From assembly GCA_007136405.1 (NCBI GenBank), contig SLHA01000064.1, positions 1-55,405 on the forward strand: DNA of 55,405 bases, written 5' to 3'. This document shows, one piece after another, positions 42,082-51,774 of the stretch (positions are counted from its first letter, which is position 1; the number at the start of each line of letters is the position of its first letter). Source of the stretch: Candidatus Latescibacterota bacterium. GTDB lineage: Bacteria; Latescibacterota; UBA2968; UBA8231. The position numbers were made by a program, and so were the translations under genes. Under the pieces are notes generated by a model. The model had not been told where the DNA came from. It searched no databases and saw nothing but the letters and a program-made list of their open reading frames with translations.

Positions 42082-43512
42082 TCACGCAAACAGGTCCACA
42101 TCCGGCTGCTGTCGGGTCCATTGGGTGGCCTGCTCGAACGCATGCGCCAGACGCAGGAGGCGCAATTCGTCCCATGGCCGCCCGATCAACTGCAGTCCCA
42201 CGGGCAACTCGTCATCGGTGAACCCGCATGGCAGCGAAACGGCGCACCAGCCCAGCTGGTTGACGGCGGCCGTGTTGCGCAGGCACAAGGCATTGACCTG
42301 GAAGAACACGTCGTCGACATCCACGTCATCCACTGGCGGAGCGGCGAACGGCGTAGTCGGGGTCACCAGGAAGTCCACGTTGTCCAGCGCCGGCAGGGCC
42401 CGCTGGCGCAACGTCGCCCAGGCTCGCTGCTGCTGCAGATAATCCGTTGCCAGGATGTCCTGGCCGGCCAGCATGCGTGGTGCCACGGCCGGATCGAACT
42501 CACCGGGCCTGCTGGTCAGCGCCTCTCGCCATCGCAGATAGGCCTCCACGGCGGTCAGGTTGACACCGCGTCGCATGTGCGCCAGGTCGTCCAGGATGCT
42601 GAGCGAGACTTCGTCTACATACACATCCAGATCGGCAAAGACCTGGGCAGTGGCCCGCACCGCCGCCTCCACCTGAGGATCCACCTCATCCCAGAAGTAC
42701 TCACGAGGAAAACCCAGCCGCAGACCGGTCAGGTCCGCCTCCAGCTCGTCGAGTACCGGCACGCCCACGGGCACCAGCGTGTCCGGGTCACGGTTGTCCG
42801 GTCCGGCCAGGATGCTGAACAGCAGGGCCGCGTCCTCTACGGTATGGGTCAGCGTCCCGGTCGAATCCAGCGTGCTGTCCAGCGGGAGCACCCCGGCGTT
42901 GCTTATACGGCCGAACGTCGGCTTCAGTCCGACCAGACCGCAGAAGGATGCCGGGATGCGCACCGAACCCCCGGTGTCCGTCCCCAATGCAGCCGGAACC
43001 AGGCCGGCGGCCACGGCGACCCCGGACCCCGAGCTGGACCCGCCCGGCAGCCGCTGGATGTCGGCATCCCAGGGATTCCACGGCGTCCCGTAGTGATGAT
43101 TGACACCCGTTCCCCCGAAGGCGAACTCCACCATGTGGGTCTTGCCGACCAGCGCCGCGCCCGCGCCCAGCAGACGGCGCACGACCGTGGCATGGATCGC
43201 CGCTGTGTTGTCACGCAGCAGGATGGACCCACCGGTGGTAGGCAGTCCGGCCACGTCGAACAAATCCTTGACGGCCAGCGGAATACCTTGCAGCGGTCCC
43301 AGGTCCACGCCTCCGGCCAGCGCCGCCGCCGCCGCGCGCGCGCTGGCCAGGGCCCGATCCGGGGTCACGATCATGAAGGCGTTGAGCCGGTCGTCGAAGG
43401 CCTGGATGCGCTCCAGGAAAAACTGCGTCAACTCGACCGGACCCAGGGCGCCGGCACGGATCTCGCCGGCCAGCTCGGTAATACTCGCAAAAGCCAGCTC
43501 GTCATGGTTCAT
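42082..43512 (-). CDS. Amidase signature-family hydrolase
   Basis: This 476-residue amidase has the Ser-Ser-Lys triad signatures: 'AVKDLFD' (catalytic Lys, about 78-84) and the Gly/Ser-rich '[15 protein letters not shown]', followed by '[24 protein letters not shown]' (in parts). It resembles general amidases, not GatA: after 'GRIS' it reads '[15 protein letters not shown]', and no gatB or gatC is near. AGGAG 8 nt before the ATG at 43512 fixes the start. It is divergent from the aconitase gene. The substrate is unknown. Confidence 0.88.
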   Translation of the reverse strand: MNHDELAFASITELAGEIRAGALGPVELTQFFLERIQAFDDRLNAFMIVTPDRALASARAAAAALAGGVDLGPLQGIPLAVKDLFDVAGLPTTGGSILLRDNTAAIHATVVRRLLGAGAALVGKTHMVEFAFGGTGVNHHYGTPWNPWDADIQRLPGGSSSGSGVAVAAGLVPAALGTDTGGSVRIPASFCGLVGLKPTFGRISNAGVLPLDSTLDSTGTLTHTVEDAALLFSILAGPDNRDPDTLVPVGVPVLDELEADLTGLRLGFPREYFWDEVDPQVEAAVRATAQVFADLDVYVDEVSLSILDDLAHMRRGVNLTAVEAYLRWREALTSRPGEFDPAVAPRMLAGQDILATDYLQQQRAWATLRQRALPALDNVDFLVTPTTPFAAPPVDDVDVDDVFFQVNALCLRNTAAVNQLGWCAVSLPCGFTDDELPVGLQLIGRPWDELRLLRLAHAFEQATQWTRQQPDVDLFA

Positions 43513-43584
43513 GCTTGTCGCTCCTGCCTCTCCCTGTGTCTCCTGCACGTCCTGTGGGGCTTGCGTGTTCGGCACCCGGTTCAG

Positions 43585-43613
43585 TTGACAGGCCCACTCA
43601 GCCAATCTACAAT
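43585..43613 (+). promoter_or_regulatory. Strong sigma-70 promoter of aconitase
   Basis: TTGACA (43585-43590), a 17-bp spacer and TACAAT (43608-43613) match the sigma-70 consensus in 11 of 12 positions. Transcription would start near 43620, about 50 nt before the aconitase ATG. Confidence 0.82.
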
Positions 43614-43671
43614 AGATTTCCGTTCAAACAATGCATCCGTTCCGCCAGACGTTGTCCAGAGAGGTACAGGC

Positions 43672-46356
43672 ATGCCCAACCTGTCCGATTCCTTTGGTGC
43701 ACGTTGCACCCTGACCACGAGCGCCGGCAGTGGCGCCATGTACCGCATTCAGAAACTCCAGGAGGACGGAGTCGGCGCCGTGGAACGCCTGCCGTACTCG
43801 ATCAAGATTCTTCTGGAAGCGGCCCTGCGGCAGTGCGACGATTTTCAGATCCGTCGCGAGGACGTGGAACGCATTGCCCGCTGGCAGCCGGACAGCGCCG
43901 GCCGGGAGGAGATCCCGTTCAAACCCGGTCGCGTCATCATGCAGGATTTCACCGGCGTTCCGGCGGTGGTGGATCTGGCCGCCATGCGGGACGCCATGGT
44001 CGAGTTGGGCGGCAACCCGGACCGCGTCAACCCGGTGATCCCGGTGGATCTGGTCATCGATCATTCGCTGCAGGTGGATCACGCCCAGTCGGCGGAGGCC
44101 ATGGAACGCAACACGGAACAGGAGTTCAAGCGCAACCGTGAACGGTACGAGTTTCTGCGCTGGGGCCAGGAGGCGTTCGGCAATTTCCGGGTGGTACCGC
44201 CGGCCACGGGCATCGTCCATCAGGTGAACCTGGAATACCTGGCGGATGTGGTGCAAGCACGGGACGGCGTCATCTTTCCGGACAGCCTGGTAGGCACGGA
44301 CAGCCACACGACCATGATCAACGGCCTGGGCGTCGCCGGCTGGGGCGTGGGCGGTATCGAGGCAGAGGCAGTCATGCTGGGGCAGCCCATTTACATGCTG
44401 TTGCCCCCGGTAGTCGGTGTCCGGCTGGACGGCGAACTGCCGCCGGGAACCACCGCCACAGACCTGGTGCTCACCGTAACGCAAAGACTGCGCGCACATG
44501 GCGTAGTGGGCAAATTCGTCGAATTTTTCGGACCCGGCGCCCGGCGGCTCAGCCTGGCGGACCGCGCCACCGTGGCCAACATGGCCCCTGAATACGGCGC
44601 CACCATGGGACTGTTCCCGGTGGACGAGGAAACGCTCGACTACCTGGCCCAGACGGGACGCCCGCCGGCTGTGGTCGAACGGGCGCGGGCCTATCTGGAA
44701 GCCCAGGGCATGTTGTCCGCCGGGGACGGGCCAGAACCCGTTTTCAGCGAAACCCTGGAACTGGACATGAGCGCGGTGGAACCCAGCCTGGCCGGGCCCA
44801 CCCGGCCGCAGGACCGCGTGGCGCTCAGCCAGATGAAGCCTTCCTTCGCGCAAGCGTTCACGCCGGACGGCGGCGGGGATGGGGACCGGCGCCGGAGGGT
44901 CTCCATTGAGCTGGGCGATCACGGAGTCACCGAACTGGGTGACGGAGCGGTCGTGATCGCCGCCATCACCTCCTGTACCAACACGTCGAACCCCAGCGTC
45001 ATGATCGGTGCCGGACTTCTGGCCCGCAACGCGGTAGAGCGGGGACTGTCGGTGCCGGCGCATGTCAGGACCAGTCTGGCGCCCGGCAGCCGCGTGGTCA
45101 CCCGCTATCTGGAAGCGGCCGGACTCAGCCAGAGCCTGGACGCTCTGGGTTTCCACACCATCGGATATGGCTGCACCACGTGCATCGGCAATTCGGGGCC
45201 TCTGCCGGAAGCCATCACCACGGCGGTCGCAGAGCACGATCTGGTCGTGTGCAGCGTACTCAGCGGCAACCGCAATTTCGAGGGGCGCGTGCATGCAGCC
45301 ACTCGCGCCAACTACCTGGCCTCGCCACCGCTGGTGGTGGCCTATGCCCTGGCCGGCCGCGCGGACATCGACTTCGACACGGAGCCTCTGGGCTCGGATC
45401 CCCAGGGACAGCCCGTGTACCTTCGTGATCTCTGGCCCACAAGCGAACAGATCCAGCAGATGATAGCCAGCGCGCTGAGTCCGGCTTCGTACCAGCAGGA
45501 ATACGCCAGCGTCTTCAGCGGCAACCGGGCATGGAATGCCCTGCCTGTAGCATCCGGAAGCCGCTACGCCTGGGACGACTCCAGTACCTACATCCGTCAG
45601 CCGTCTTTTTTCGCCGGAATCACGTCCGGGGAGAAGCCGATCCAACCCATCAGCGGCGCACGCGTGCTGGCGCGACTGGGTGACAGCGTCACTACGGATC
45701 ATATCTCGCCGGCCGGCAGCATCGCTCCGGACAGCCCGGCGGCACGATATCTGGCCATTCACGGCGTGGAACCGCGGGACTGGAACAGCTACGGCTCGCG
45801 CCGCGGCAACCACGAGGTGATGGTACGCGGCACCTTTGCCAACATTCGCATCCGTAACGAGCTGGTTCCCGGCGTAGAAGGCGGCTGGACCCGGCATTGG
45901 CCGGACGGCCGGCAGATGACCATCTACGATGCCGCGATGGAGTATGCCCAAGAGGAAGTACCGGTGATCATCCTGGCCGGCAAGGAATACGGCACCGGAT
46001 CCAGCCGTGACTGGGCCGCCAAGGGACCGTTCCTGCAGGGGGTGCGGGCGGTCATCGCGGAAAGCTATGAGCGCATCCACCGGTCCAATCTGATCGGCAT
46101 GGGCATCCTGCCTCTGCAGTTCGCCGCGGGCACAGACCGCAATTCGCTCCATCTCAGCGGCGAGGAACAGTTCGATTTCCCGGACCTGAACGACGCCCTG
46201 CAACCGGGTCAGGCCATGGAGGTCGTGGCACACAACGCCGGAGAGCGGACCCGGTTCACCACGATCTGCCGTATCGACACCCCCGTGGAGATAGAATACT
46301 ACCGCAACGGCGGCATTCTGAATGCCGTCCTCCGGGGTATGGCGCGCGACGATTGA
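43672..46356 (+). CDS. acnA: Aconitate hydratase A
   Basis: This 894-residue [4Fe-4S] enzyme interconverts citrate and isocitrate. It starts 'MPNLSDSF' and carries '[21 protein letters not shown]' (in parts), the cluster cysteines in '[13 protein letters not shown]' and '[12 protein letters not shown]', and the swivel domain with '[16 protein letters not shown]' and '[12 protein letters not shown]'. The length fits AcnA of the IRP1-like branch. The open frame extends far upstream, but only this ATG lies behind the promoter and a GAGAGGT ribosome binding site. It stands alone with no other TCA gene adjacent. Confidence 0.96.
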   Translation: MPNLSDSFGARCTLTTSAGSGAMYRIQKLQEDGVGAVERLPYSIKILLEAALRQCDDFQIRREDVERIARWQPDSAGREEIPFKPGRVIMQDFTGVPAVVDLAAMRDAMVELGGNPDRVNPVIPVDLVIDHSLQVDHAQSAEAMERNTEQEFKRNRERYEFLRWGQEAFGNFRVVPPATGIVHQVNLEYLADVVQARDGVIFPDSLVGTDSHTTMINGLGVAGWGVGGIEAEAVMLGQPIYMLLPPVVGVRLDGELPPGTTATDLVLTVTQRLRAHGVVGKFVEFFGPGARRLSLADRATVANMAPEYGATMGLFPVDEETLDYLAQTGRPPAVVERARAYLEAQGMLSAGDGPEPVFSETLELDMSAVEPSLAGPTRPQDRVALSQMKPSFAQAFTPDGGGDGDRRRRVSIELGDHGVTELGDGAVVIAAITSCTNTSNPSVMIGAGLLARNAVERGLSVPAHVRTSLAPGSRVVTRYLEAAGLSQSLDALGFHTIGYGCTTCIGNSGPLPEAITTAVAEHDLVVCSVLSGNRNFEGRVHAATRANYLASPPLVVAYALAGRADIDFDTEPLGSDPQGQPVYLRDLWPTSEQIQQMIASALSPASYQQEYASVFSGNRAWNALPVASGSRYAWDDSSTYIRQPSFFAGITSGEKPIQPISGARVLARLGDSVTTDHISPAGSIAPDSPAARYLAIHGVEPRDWNSYGSRRGNHEVMVRGTFANIRIRNELVPGVEGGWTRHWPDGRQMTIYDAAMEYAQEEVPVIILAGKEYGTGSSRDWAAKGPFLQGVRAVIAESYERIHRSNLIGMGILPLQFAAGTDRNSLHLSGEEQFDFPDLNDALQPGQAMEVVAHNAGERTRFTTICRIDTPVEIEYYRNGGILNAVLRGMARDD

Positions 46357-46401
46357 GCCGCGGGCGCGCGATGCGCGATGTGATTGAGCCGCTGGCCCGC
46401 G
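46351..46401. repeat. Duplication of the aconitase stop-codon region
   Basis: GATTGAGCCGC, which contains the aconitase stop codon, recurs 31 bp downstream (46382-46392). The match continues with two mismatches over the next nine bases. It is another short repeat at a gene's 3' end. Confidence 0.7.
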
Positions 46402-46450
46402 GCTGATCCGGCCATCGGCCGGCGCACCACGCCGTTGCGCTGCTATCGCC

Positions 46451-47149
46451 TCACCCCCAGTCTTGTCCCCGGGCGGCGAAATAAGCCGCGACGTTGGGGA
46501 TCAGCGGTTTGACCAGCTTCTTGATGGCCACCGCGTACTGGCGGATCTCCCACTGGGCGTGTTCGCTGTCCCGCAGCTCGAGAAAATGCAGCAGGTTATT
46601 GAGGTCGACGGTCGCCCAGAACGTAGTCATCATGTTCTGCGGCAGCACGCCACGGGCCTGCTCGCGGCATACCCCCCTGGCAAGCAACTCGTTGTACAGC
46701 TCGAGCGAGCGTTCGTGGTGGCCGCGCATGGCCGCGACGATCTCCGTACCGTCGAATGCAGGATCATCGACGGAGGCCTGACGGTTGTTGTCCGCCTGGC
46801 GCCGCAGACGAACCGGCAGGTAGAACTCCAGGTCGATCTCCGTGTAGCGACGCGAGATCTCGTTGTACGACCAGGTGCGGTGCCGATGCCACTGTGACCG
46901 CACGAACAGCGGACAGTGAACGCTGAAGGTGAACACCAGGTGTTCCATGGGGCTGGTGTGCTTGTTCTCCAGCAGATAGTGGAGGAGTTGCACGTCGCTC
47001 GCGTCCATGCGCTGCTTGATCTTTCCGAAGGACACCCGGGCAGCGTTGACGATGACGATTTCGTCGCCCAGGTGGTCTACGAGACCAACCCAGCCCTGCC
47101 CGTCGAGTACGCTCACATGGTTGGACGGAGGACAGTTCAGAGAGGCCAT
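46451..47149 (-). CDS. thyX: FAD-dependent thymidylate synthase ThyX
   Basis: This 232-residue flavoenzyme makes dTMP from dUMP using methylene-tetrahydrofolate and NADPH. The ThyX signature 'RHRTWSYNEISRRY' (about 88-101) is complete, and 'FTFSVHCPLFVRSQW' and 'NMMTTFWATVDLNNLLHFLELR' (in parts) match the family. The length is normal. AAGGG lies 9 nt before the ATG. It follows the histidine kinase gene on the same strand after 117 bp and converges on aconitase. Confidence 0.95.
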   Translation of the reverse strand: MASLNCPPSNHVSVLDGQGWVGLVDHLGDEIVIVNAARVSFGKIKQRMDASDVQLLHYLLENKHTSPMEHLVFTFSVHCPLFVRSQWHRHRTWSYNEISRRYTEIDLEFYLPVRLRRQADNNRQASVDDPAFDGTEIVAAMRGHHERSLELYNELLARGVCREQARGVLPQNMMTTFWATVDLNNLLHFLELRDSEHAQWEIRQYAVAIKKLVKPLIPNVAAYFAARGQDWG

Positions 47150-47266
47150 CGTTCCGTTCCCTTTTCCAGGCTACCAGGTTCAGCTTACACCCGGTACGTT
47201 CGCAGCCAGCGCCACGTATGACGCGATGAAGATACTTGACCCGTTGCCTGTACTCGACCGACTGCC

Positions 47267-48664
47267 TCAGGCCAATGGTGCCGCAGGCAGCCGGACCCGG
47301 AAGATCGATCCTCGTCCCACCTCGCTGTCCACCTCCACCCGGCCACCGTGAGCCTCGACGATACGGCGCACTATGGCCAGGCCGAGTCCCGTGCTCCGTT
47401 CACCGCCTGTAGGCCGTACGCTCGTTCGCGCGAACTCGGTGAAGAGAGTCTCCACCTCAGCGGCCGGTATGCCCTGACCCTGGTCCTCGACGGAGATGCA
47501 CGTCTCCGCGCCCTGCGCCTGGACGCGGCAGGTCACCTGCGTACCCGGGCAGGAGAATTTGATGGCGTTGGTGACCAGGTTCGTCACGACCTGACCCAGT
47601 CTGTGGGGATCGGCGTGCACAAACGGGTGGGAGTTCCCGGGAGCCTCGAGCACGAGCTCTATTCCCTTGTCCGCAGCCATGGGCTGCAGATCATCGAGTT
47701 CCCGCCGGAGGTGAGTCACCGCATCCAGTTGAACCGTGTCGAGATTCAGGTGTCCCGTCTCGATCACGTTCACGTCGAGTAGTTGCTCGATGAGGTCGAG
47801 CATGGTCAGCGACCGTTCGCGCAGGCGGTCCAGCACCTCAGCCTGCTTGTCAGCAACGGCCCCGAAGCGTCCCTTACGCAGCAACTGAAGGAGAGAGAGG
47901 ATAGAGGCAAGCGGATTCCTGAGATCATGGGCCGCCATTCCCAGAAACCGGTTCTTGAGCCCATCGAGTTCGACCAGCTCCTGGTAGAGGCGGCTTTTGT
48001 CGACGATGACCGAAAGAGACGAGGCCAGCTTCATGAAGAGATCGGCGTGCACCCCGGCATACGTGCCGGCCTGCTGACTGGAAAAGAACAGGAACCCCAC
48101 CGGGCGCCCCTTGACGACGAGAGGACAGGTAAGCGAGGAACGCATCCCCTCCGCGACGATGAGGCGCGTAGAGTCCGAGTCCGGGTGCTGGTCGAGGTAC
48201 TCAGGCAGGTCGTTCAGGATCCGCGGTTTTCCGGTCCGAAGAATGTCCTCCAGGCTGCTGCCGGCAAGCGCTGCCGAGTAGCCACGGGTGATCTGCATCT
48301 CGGCAGCCTCGCTCCGGGCCCACCGGGCCTCGACATGCCGGCCGGTCCGGTCGATGAGCGAGAGGCCGATACGGTCATAGGGAATGAGCTCCCGAAAAGC
48401 TCCGTAGACATACTCGAGGGCATCATCCAGGAGTAGCCCGGCATTCACCTGCGCCGTGATCCGGGACAGCTCGCGGGTCTCGCGGAAGGTTCGATCGAGC
48501 GATCTCGCCATATCGCGCAGGGCCAGACCCAGGCGTACGACCTCGGGATCATCGTCGTGATGGACCTTGACCTCGACGCCGAAGTCGCCATGTCCGATGG
48601 CGTGTATCGCTTCCTCGTAGTCTCGCAGGCGCCTACCACTATGATGCAACGGGTCTTGATGCAT
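47267..48664 (-). CDS. Soluble sensor histidine kinase with GAF domain
   Basis: This 465-residue kinase has no membrane segments. An N-terminal helical part (about 10-60) resembles a HAMP-like linker. A GAF domain (about 70-230) follows, then a dimerisation/phosphorylation helix 'MAAHDLRNPLASI' (phospho-His) and a HATPase domain with 'NLVTNAIKFS' (N box), 'VEDQGQGIP' (G1) and 'STGLGLAIVRRIV' (G2). GGGAG lies 6 nt before the ATG. No response regulator lies nearby, so it is an orphan kinase. The signal is unknown. Confidence 0.92.
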   Translation of the reverse strand: MHQDPLHHSGRRLRDYEEAIHAIGHGDFGVEVKVHHDDDPEVVRLGLALRDMARSLDRTFRETRELSRITAQVNAGLLLDDALEYVYGAFRELIPYDRIGLSLIDRTGRHVEARWARSEAAEMQITRGYSAALAGSSLEDILRTGKPRILNDLPEYLDQHPDSDSTRLIVAEGMRSSLTCPLVVKGRPVGFLFFSSQQAGTYAGVHADLFMKLASSLSVIVDKSRLYQELVELDGLKNRFLGMAAHDLRNPLASILSLLQLLRKGRFGAVADKQAEVLDRLRERSLTMLDLIEQLLDVNVIETGHLNLDTVQLDAVTHLRRELDDLQPMAADKGIELVLEAPGNSHPFVHADPHRLGQVVTNLVTNAIKFSCPGTQVTCRVQAQGAETCISVEDQGQGIPAAEVETLFTEFARTSVRPTGGERSTGLGLAIVRRIVEAHGGRVEVDSEVGRGSIFRVRLPAAPLA

Positions 48665-48700
48665 AAGCCGCTCCCTATTCTGGTGTTTCGTACGTCTACG

Positions 48701-48718
48701 CGGGCGCCCGGGCGCCCG
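48701..48718. repeat. GC-only palindrome between divergent genes
   Basis: CGGGCGCCCGGGCGCCCG is a perfect 18-bp palindrome made of two 8-bp units, 37 bp upstream of the histidine kinase start and 104 bp upstream of the phosphoesterase start. It could be an operator or a chance GC feature. Confidence 0.5.
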
Positions 48719-48821
48719 TTGACTCGGCGTCCGGCCCTCCCTACGCTTCGTTCAATGCATGAATATGCCCCCTCTTACAGGCCATGCAACGTTGATTACT
48801 GGATAACGGGGTGAACAGAGC

Positions 48822-49541
48822 ATGAAACGACTCTGGTTTGCCGATGTGCACGCCAACCTGCCGGCGCTGGAAGCGGTGCTTGCCGCGGCCGGCAGCTTCG
48901 ACGAAGCCGTATTCCTGGGCGACATCGTCGGATGCGGCCCACATCCTTCGGAGTGCGTCGACAGGCTGCGTTCGCTTGGCCCGATGGTGGTGATCCGCGG
49001 CAACCATGATGACACCGTGCTGGCCGTATCGAACCCGTCGTCCCCCCGCCGGGCACCGTGTAGCTGGGATGCCTGGACGTTCGACCGGCTCGACGCGGCG
49101 CAGCGCGCCTGGTTGGGCAACCAGCCCGCGCATTGCTGTATCCCGCTGGCGGCGGGAAACGCCTGGCTGGTGCATCGTCCGCCCGGCGCCGGGTACTTGC
49201 ACCCGGCCATGCCGGACGCAGTTCTGGCCGGGCATCTGACCCAGGTACGGCATTCGACGGTTGCCTGCGGCCACATGCACCGTGCCCTCGACCGCATCGT
49301 CAACGGGGTCCGCTACATCGTCATCCCCTCCGTCGGCCAGCCGCGCGACGGCGATTCCAGGGCTGCCTTCGTGGTGGAAACGGACGGCAGGTTCGTCCTG
49401 CAACGGGTAGCCTACGATGTCGCTCGCACCGCGCGCGACACGCGGCGCATCGGCCTTGACGCGCGGTTTCTGCAGCGCTGGTTGCGTTTTCTGCACACCG
49501 CCAGCGATCCGGAATGGTCACGGGAATACCGCGCCTCCTGA
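48822..49541 (+). CDS. YfcE/ApaH-like metallophosphoesterase
   Basis: This 239-residue protein has the full set of calcineurin-type metal motifs: 'FADVHAN' (6-12), 'FLGDIVGCGPH', 'RGNHDD' and 'ACGHMHRAL'. 'GDIVGCGPHPSE' is typical of the small cytoplasmic phosphodiesterases related to diadenosine-tetraphosphate and cyclic-nucleotide enzymes. The C-terminal 40 residues, rich in Arg, extend beyond the core. GGGGTGA precedes the ATG. It is divergent from the histidine kinase. The substrate is unknown. Confidence 0.85.
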   Translation: MKRLWFADVHANLPALEAVLAAAGSFDEAVFLGDIVGCGPHPSECVDRLRSLGPMVVIRGNHDDTVLAVSNPSSPRRAPCSWDAWTFDRLDAAQRAWLGNQPAHCCIPLAAGNAWLVHRPPGAGYLHPAMPDAVLAGHLTQVRHSTVACGHMHRALDRIVNGVRYIVIPSVGQPRDGDSRAAFVVETDGRFVLQRVAYDVARTARDTRRIGLDARFLQRWLRFLHTASDPEWSREYRAS

Positions 49542-49785
49542 ATCCGCCGCCAGGGACTGAGGCATGGGCTTGGACGGCACCTGCGGCCTGCGGACCGACA
49601 AACCGGAATACCGCCATATACCCGCACAAAAGCACCAGGACCATGCCTCATCGGCACGGTATGCCGCCATGGACGAAATGCCTGGATGGTTTAAACTATA
49701 GTCTACCGAATGCGGAGGAAACAACGGCGCTCCATGGGCGGCAGCATCCGCCTGGCGGACGCAACCAGCCCACACGGAGGTCAGC

Positions 49786-51552
49786 ATGACGGACAAGTTG
49801 ACGATAGCCAGAGACGGGCAGCCCGGTATAACCATCGTCACATCAGCGGAGGACACGGAGCAGGAGCGCTACGCCGCTGGTGAGCTGAGAAACTACCTCG
49901 AGCTCATGCTCTCGGCCAGCGTGCCCGTCGGGGACGAAACCACTCCCGGACCGGCGATCGCCATCGGCGGCGCCGCGTCACGGTTGGGCGTGAATCCGGA
50001 CGTCAACCTGGGAGACGACGGTTTCACCCTGCGCACCGTCGATGACAGTCTCGCCATCGTGGGCGGACGCCGCGGGGTCATCTACGGGGTATATGAACTG
50101 CTGGAAAAACTGGGCTGCCGGTTCTTCACCCCCACGTGCGAGAACATACCCTCGGTTCGCGCCCTGGACATCCCAGCCCTGGACGAGACCCAGATCCCCG
50201 TCCTGGAATACCGGCATCACAACTACGCGGACTTCACCCGGAATCCCCGTTTCGCGGTCAAGAACCGGATCAACGGACCGATCCCCATCAAGGAGCGGTT
50301 CGGCGGCCACATGGCCTACACCTGGTTCGTCCACACCTTCAACCGCATCCTGAATCCTGACGAATGGTTCGATACCCATCCCGAATACTTTTCCATGGTC
50401 GAAGGCAGACGTCTGCAGGAACGCACTCAGCTGTGCCTGACAAACCCGGATGTACGGAAGATCACCATCGACACTGTTTCCCGGGCCCTGCGCGAGAATC
50501 CGACCAAACGCCTGATCTCGGTTTCGCAGAATGACTGGTACAACAACTGCGCCTGCCCTGACTGTCGAGCCATCGACGAAGAAGAAGGCAGTGGCGCCGG
50601 CAGCCTGATCTGGTTCGTCAACCAGGTGGCGGAAGCCATCGAGGCGGAGTTTCCGCAGGCTATCATCGATACTCTTGCCTATCAGTACAGCCGGCCGGCG
50701 CCCAGAAACATTCGTCCACGGCACAATGTGTGCGTCCGTCTGTGCTCGATCGAAGCCTGTTTTGCCCATCCCCTGGAAAGCTGCGACGACGCCTCTCGCC
50801 AGGTACGGCGCCCCGATGGCTCTACCTCGAGCTTCATCCGGGATTTGGAGGATTGGGGTAAGGTGTGCGATCGGGTGTATATCTGGGATTACACCACGTG
50901 TTTTGCCCACTATCCGGCACCGCATCCCAACTGGAACGTGCTGCAGCCCAATATGCAGGCCTTTGTCCGTAACAACGTCAAAGGCGTGTTCGAACAGGCC
51001 TGCGGTGCTCTGGGCGGCAGTACGGATCTGAACGAGTTGCGGGCCTATCTGATCGGCAAGCTGTTGTGGAACGCCGACTGCGACTACCAGCAGCATATGA
51101 CCGAGTTCACCGACCATTACTACGGTCCGGCGGCGCCACATATCCGCGAATACATCGACGTGTTGACGGCCAAGGTGGAGGCGGACGACATCCACGTCGG
51201 ATTCAACGACCCATGCAACGGGCCGCACCTGAGCGAGGCCATGCTCGGCATCTATGACGAAATACTCGCAAGCGCCGCACAAGCGGTCTGCGGCGATCCC
51301 ATCGGCGCGATGCGGGTCGACCGGGCCCGTCTCTCCCTCCGGTGGGTGCGGTTGAAAAACAACGCCATGCTCCACGGAATCAAGGATCCGCAGGATATCA
51401 ACCGTTTCTTTGCCGACTGGCGCGCCCATGGACTGACCCGCATCGACGAATGGGTCAGCGCCGAAACCACCCACAGAGCCCTGCTCGAAAACCGCTGGCG
51501 AGGTGTGGAGTTCTATCCCAACTGGTGGGACGAGGGCGGAGAAGAACGGTAG
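49786..51552 (+). CDS. DUF4838-domain protein (glycoside hydrolase-like)
   Basis: This 588-residue protein has an N-terminal domain (about 1-125) like the beta-sandwich that precedes GH20 and GH67 enzymes ('AAGELRNYLELM', 'VYELLEKLGCRFFTP'). A DUF4838 TIM-barrel-like core follows ('FVHTFNRILNPDEWFDTHPEYFSM', in parts, 'CLTNPDVRKI', 'SVSQNDWYNNCACPDCRAID'). Members are abundant in Lentisphaerae, Planctomycetes and related bacteria and are thought to act on glycans. There is no signal peptide. CGGAGGT precedes the ATG. The 244 bp upstream contain a possible -10 (TATAGT, 49697) without a clear -35. Confidence 0.82.
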   Translation: MTDKLTIARDGQPGITIVTSAEDTEQERYAAGELRNYLELMLSASVPVGDETTPGPAIAIGGAASRLGVNPDVNLGDDGFTLRTVDDSLAIVGGRRGVIYGVYELLEKLGCRFFTPTCENIPSVRALDIPALDETQIPVLEYRHHNYADFTRNPRFAVKNRINGPIPIKERFGGHMAYTWFVHTFNRILNPDEWFDTHPEYFSMVEGRRLQERTQLCLTNPDVRKITIDTVSRALRENPTKRLISVSQNDWYNNCACPDCRAIDEEEGSGAGSLIWFVNQVAEAIEAEFPQAIIDTLAYQYSRPAPRNIRPRHNVCVRLCSIEACFAHPLESCDDASRQVRRPDGSTSSFIRDLEDWGKVCDRVYIWDYTTCFAHYPAPHPNWNVLQPNMQAFVRNNVKGVFEQACGALGGSTDLNELRAYLIGKLLWNADCDYQQHMTEFTDHYYGPAAPHIREYIDVLTAKVEADDIHVGFNDPCNGPHLSEAMLGIYDEILASAAQAVCGDPIGAMRVDRARLSLRWVRLKNNAMLHGIKDPQDINRFFADWRAHGLTRIDEWVSAETTHRALLENRWRGVEFYPNWWDEGGEER

Positions 51553-51672
51553 CTTTGTCACCTGGGTGTATGCATCGTCTTCCACCATGGTCGTAGTGCA
51601 TCTGGACTGCTCCGTCAGACGCCTGCTGGATGCCAGCGGACCAACTTTTCGCACACTACGCACGGAGGCAGC

Positions 51673-51753
51673 ATGACCGCACCCATGGACTTCGGCAGCA
51701 CCCAACGCATCCAGACCGGTAACCTTCGGTCTTCCAAGTTGCTACCACGCTGA
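51673..51753 (+). CDS. Possible 26-residue protein or gene remnant
   Basis: A short frame with a strong ribosome binding site (CGGAGG, 5 nt before ATG) encodes 26 residues ending 'SSKLLPR'. The leader around its start closely resembles that of the preceding gene. I do not recognise the peptide; its start might be the N-terminus of a longer, lost protein. It lies between the DUF4838 gene and the ABC-F gene, whose ATG follows 21 nt after its stop. Confidence 0.3.
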   Translation: MTAPMDFGSTQRIQTGNLRSSKLLPR

Positions 51754-51774
51754 TCTATCGTCCAAGGAGCGTAC

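Noticed and set aside
42082..43512. GatA subunit of the amidotransferase, suggested by its place beside tRNA-Glu
   Set aside because: No gatB or gatC is near, and the sequence after the 'GRIS' segment differs from GatA. It fits a general amidase better.
42010..43671. Very long upstream extension of the aconitase frame
   Set aside because: It is antisense to the amidase gene. A consensus promoter and a ribosome binding site place the real start at 43672.
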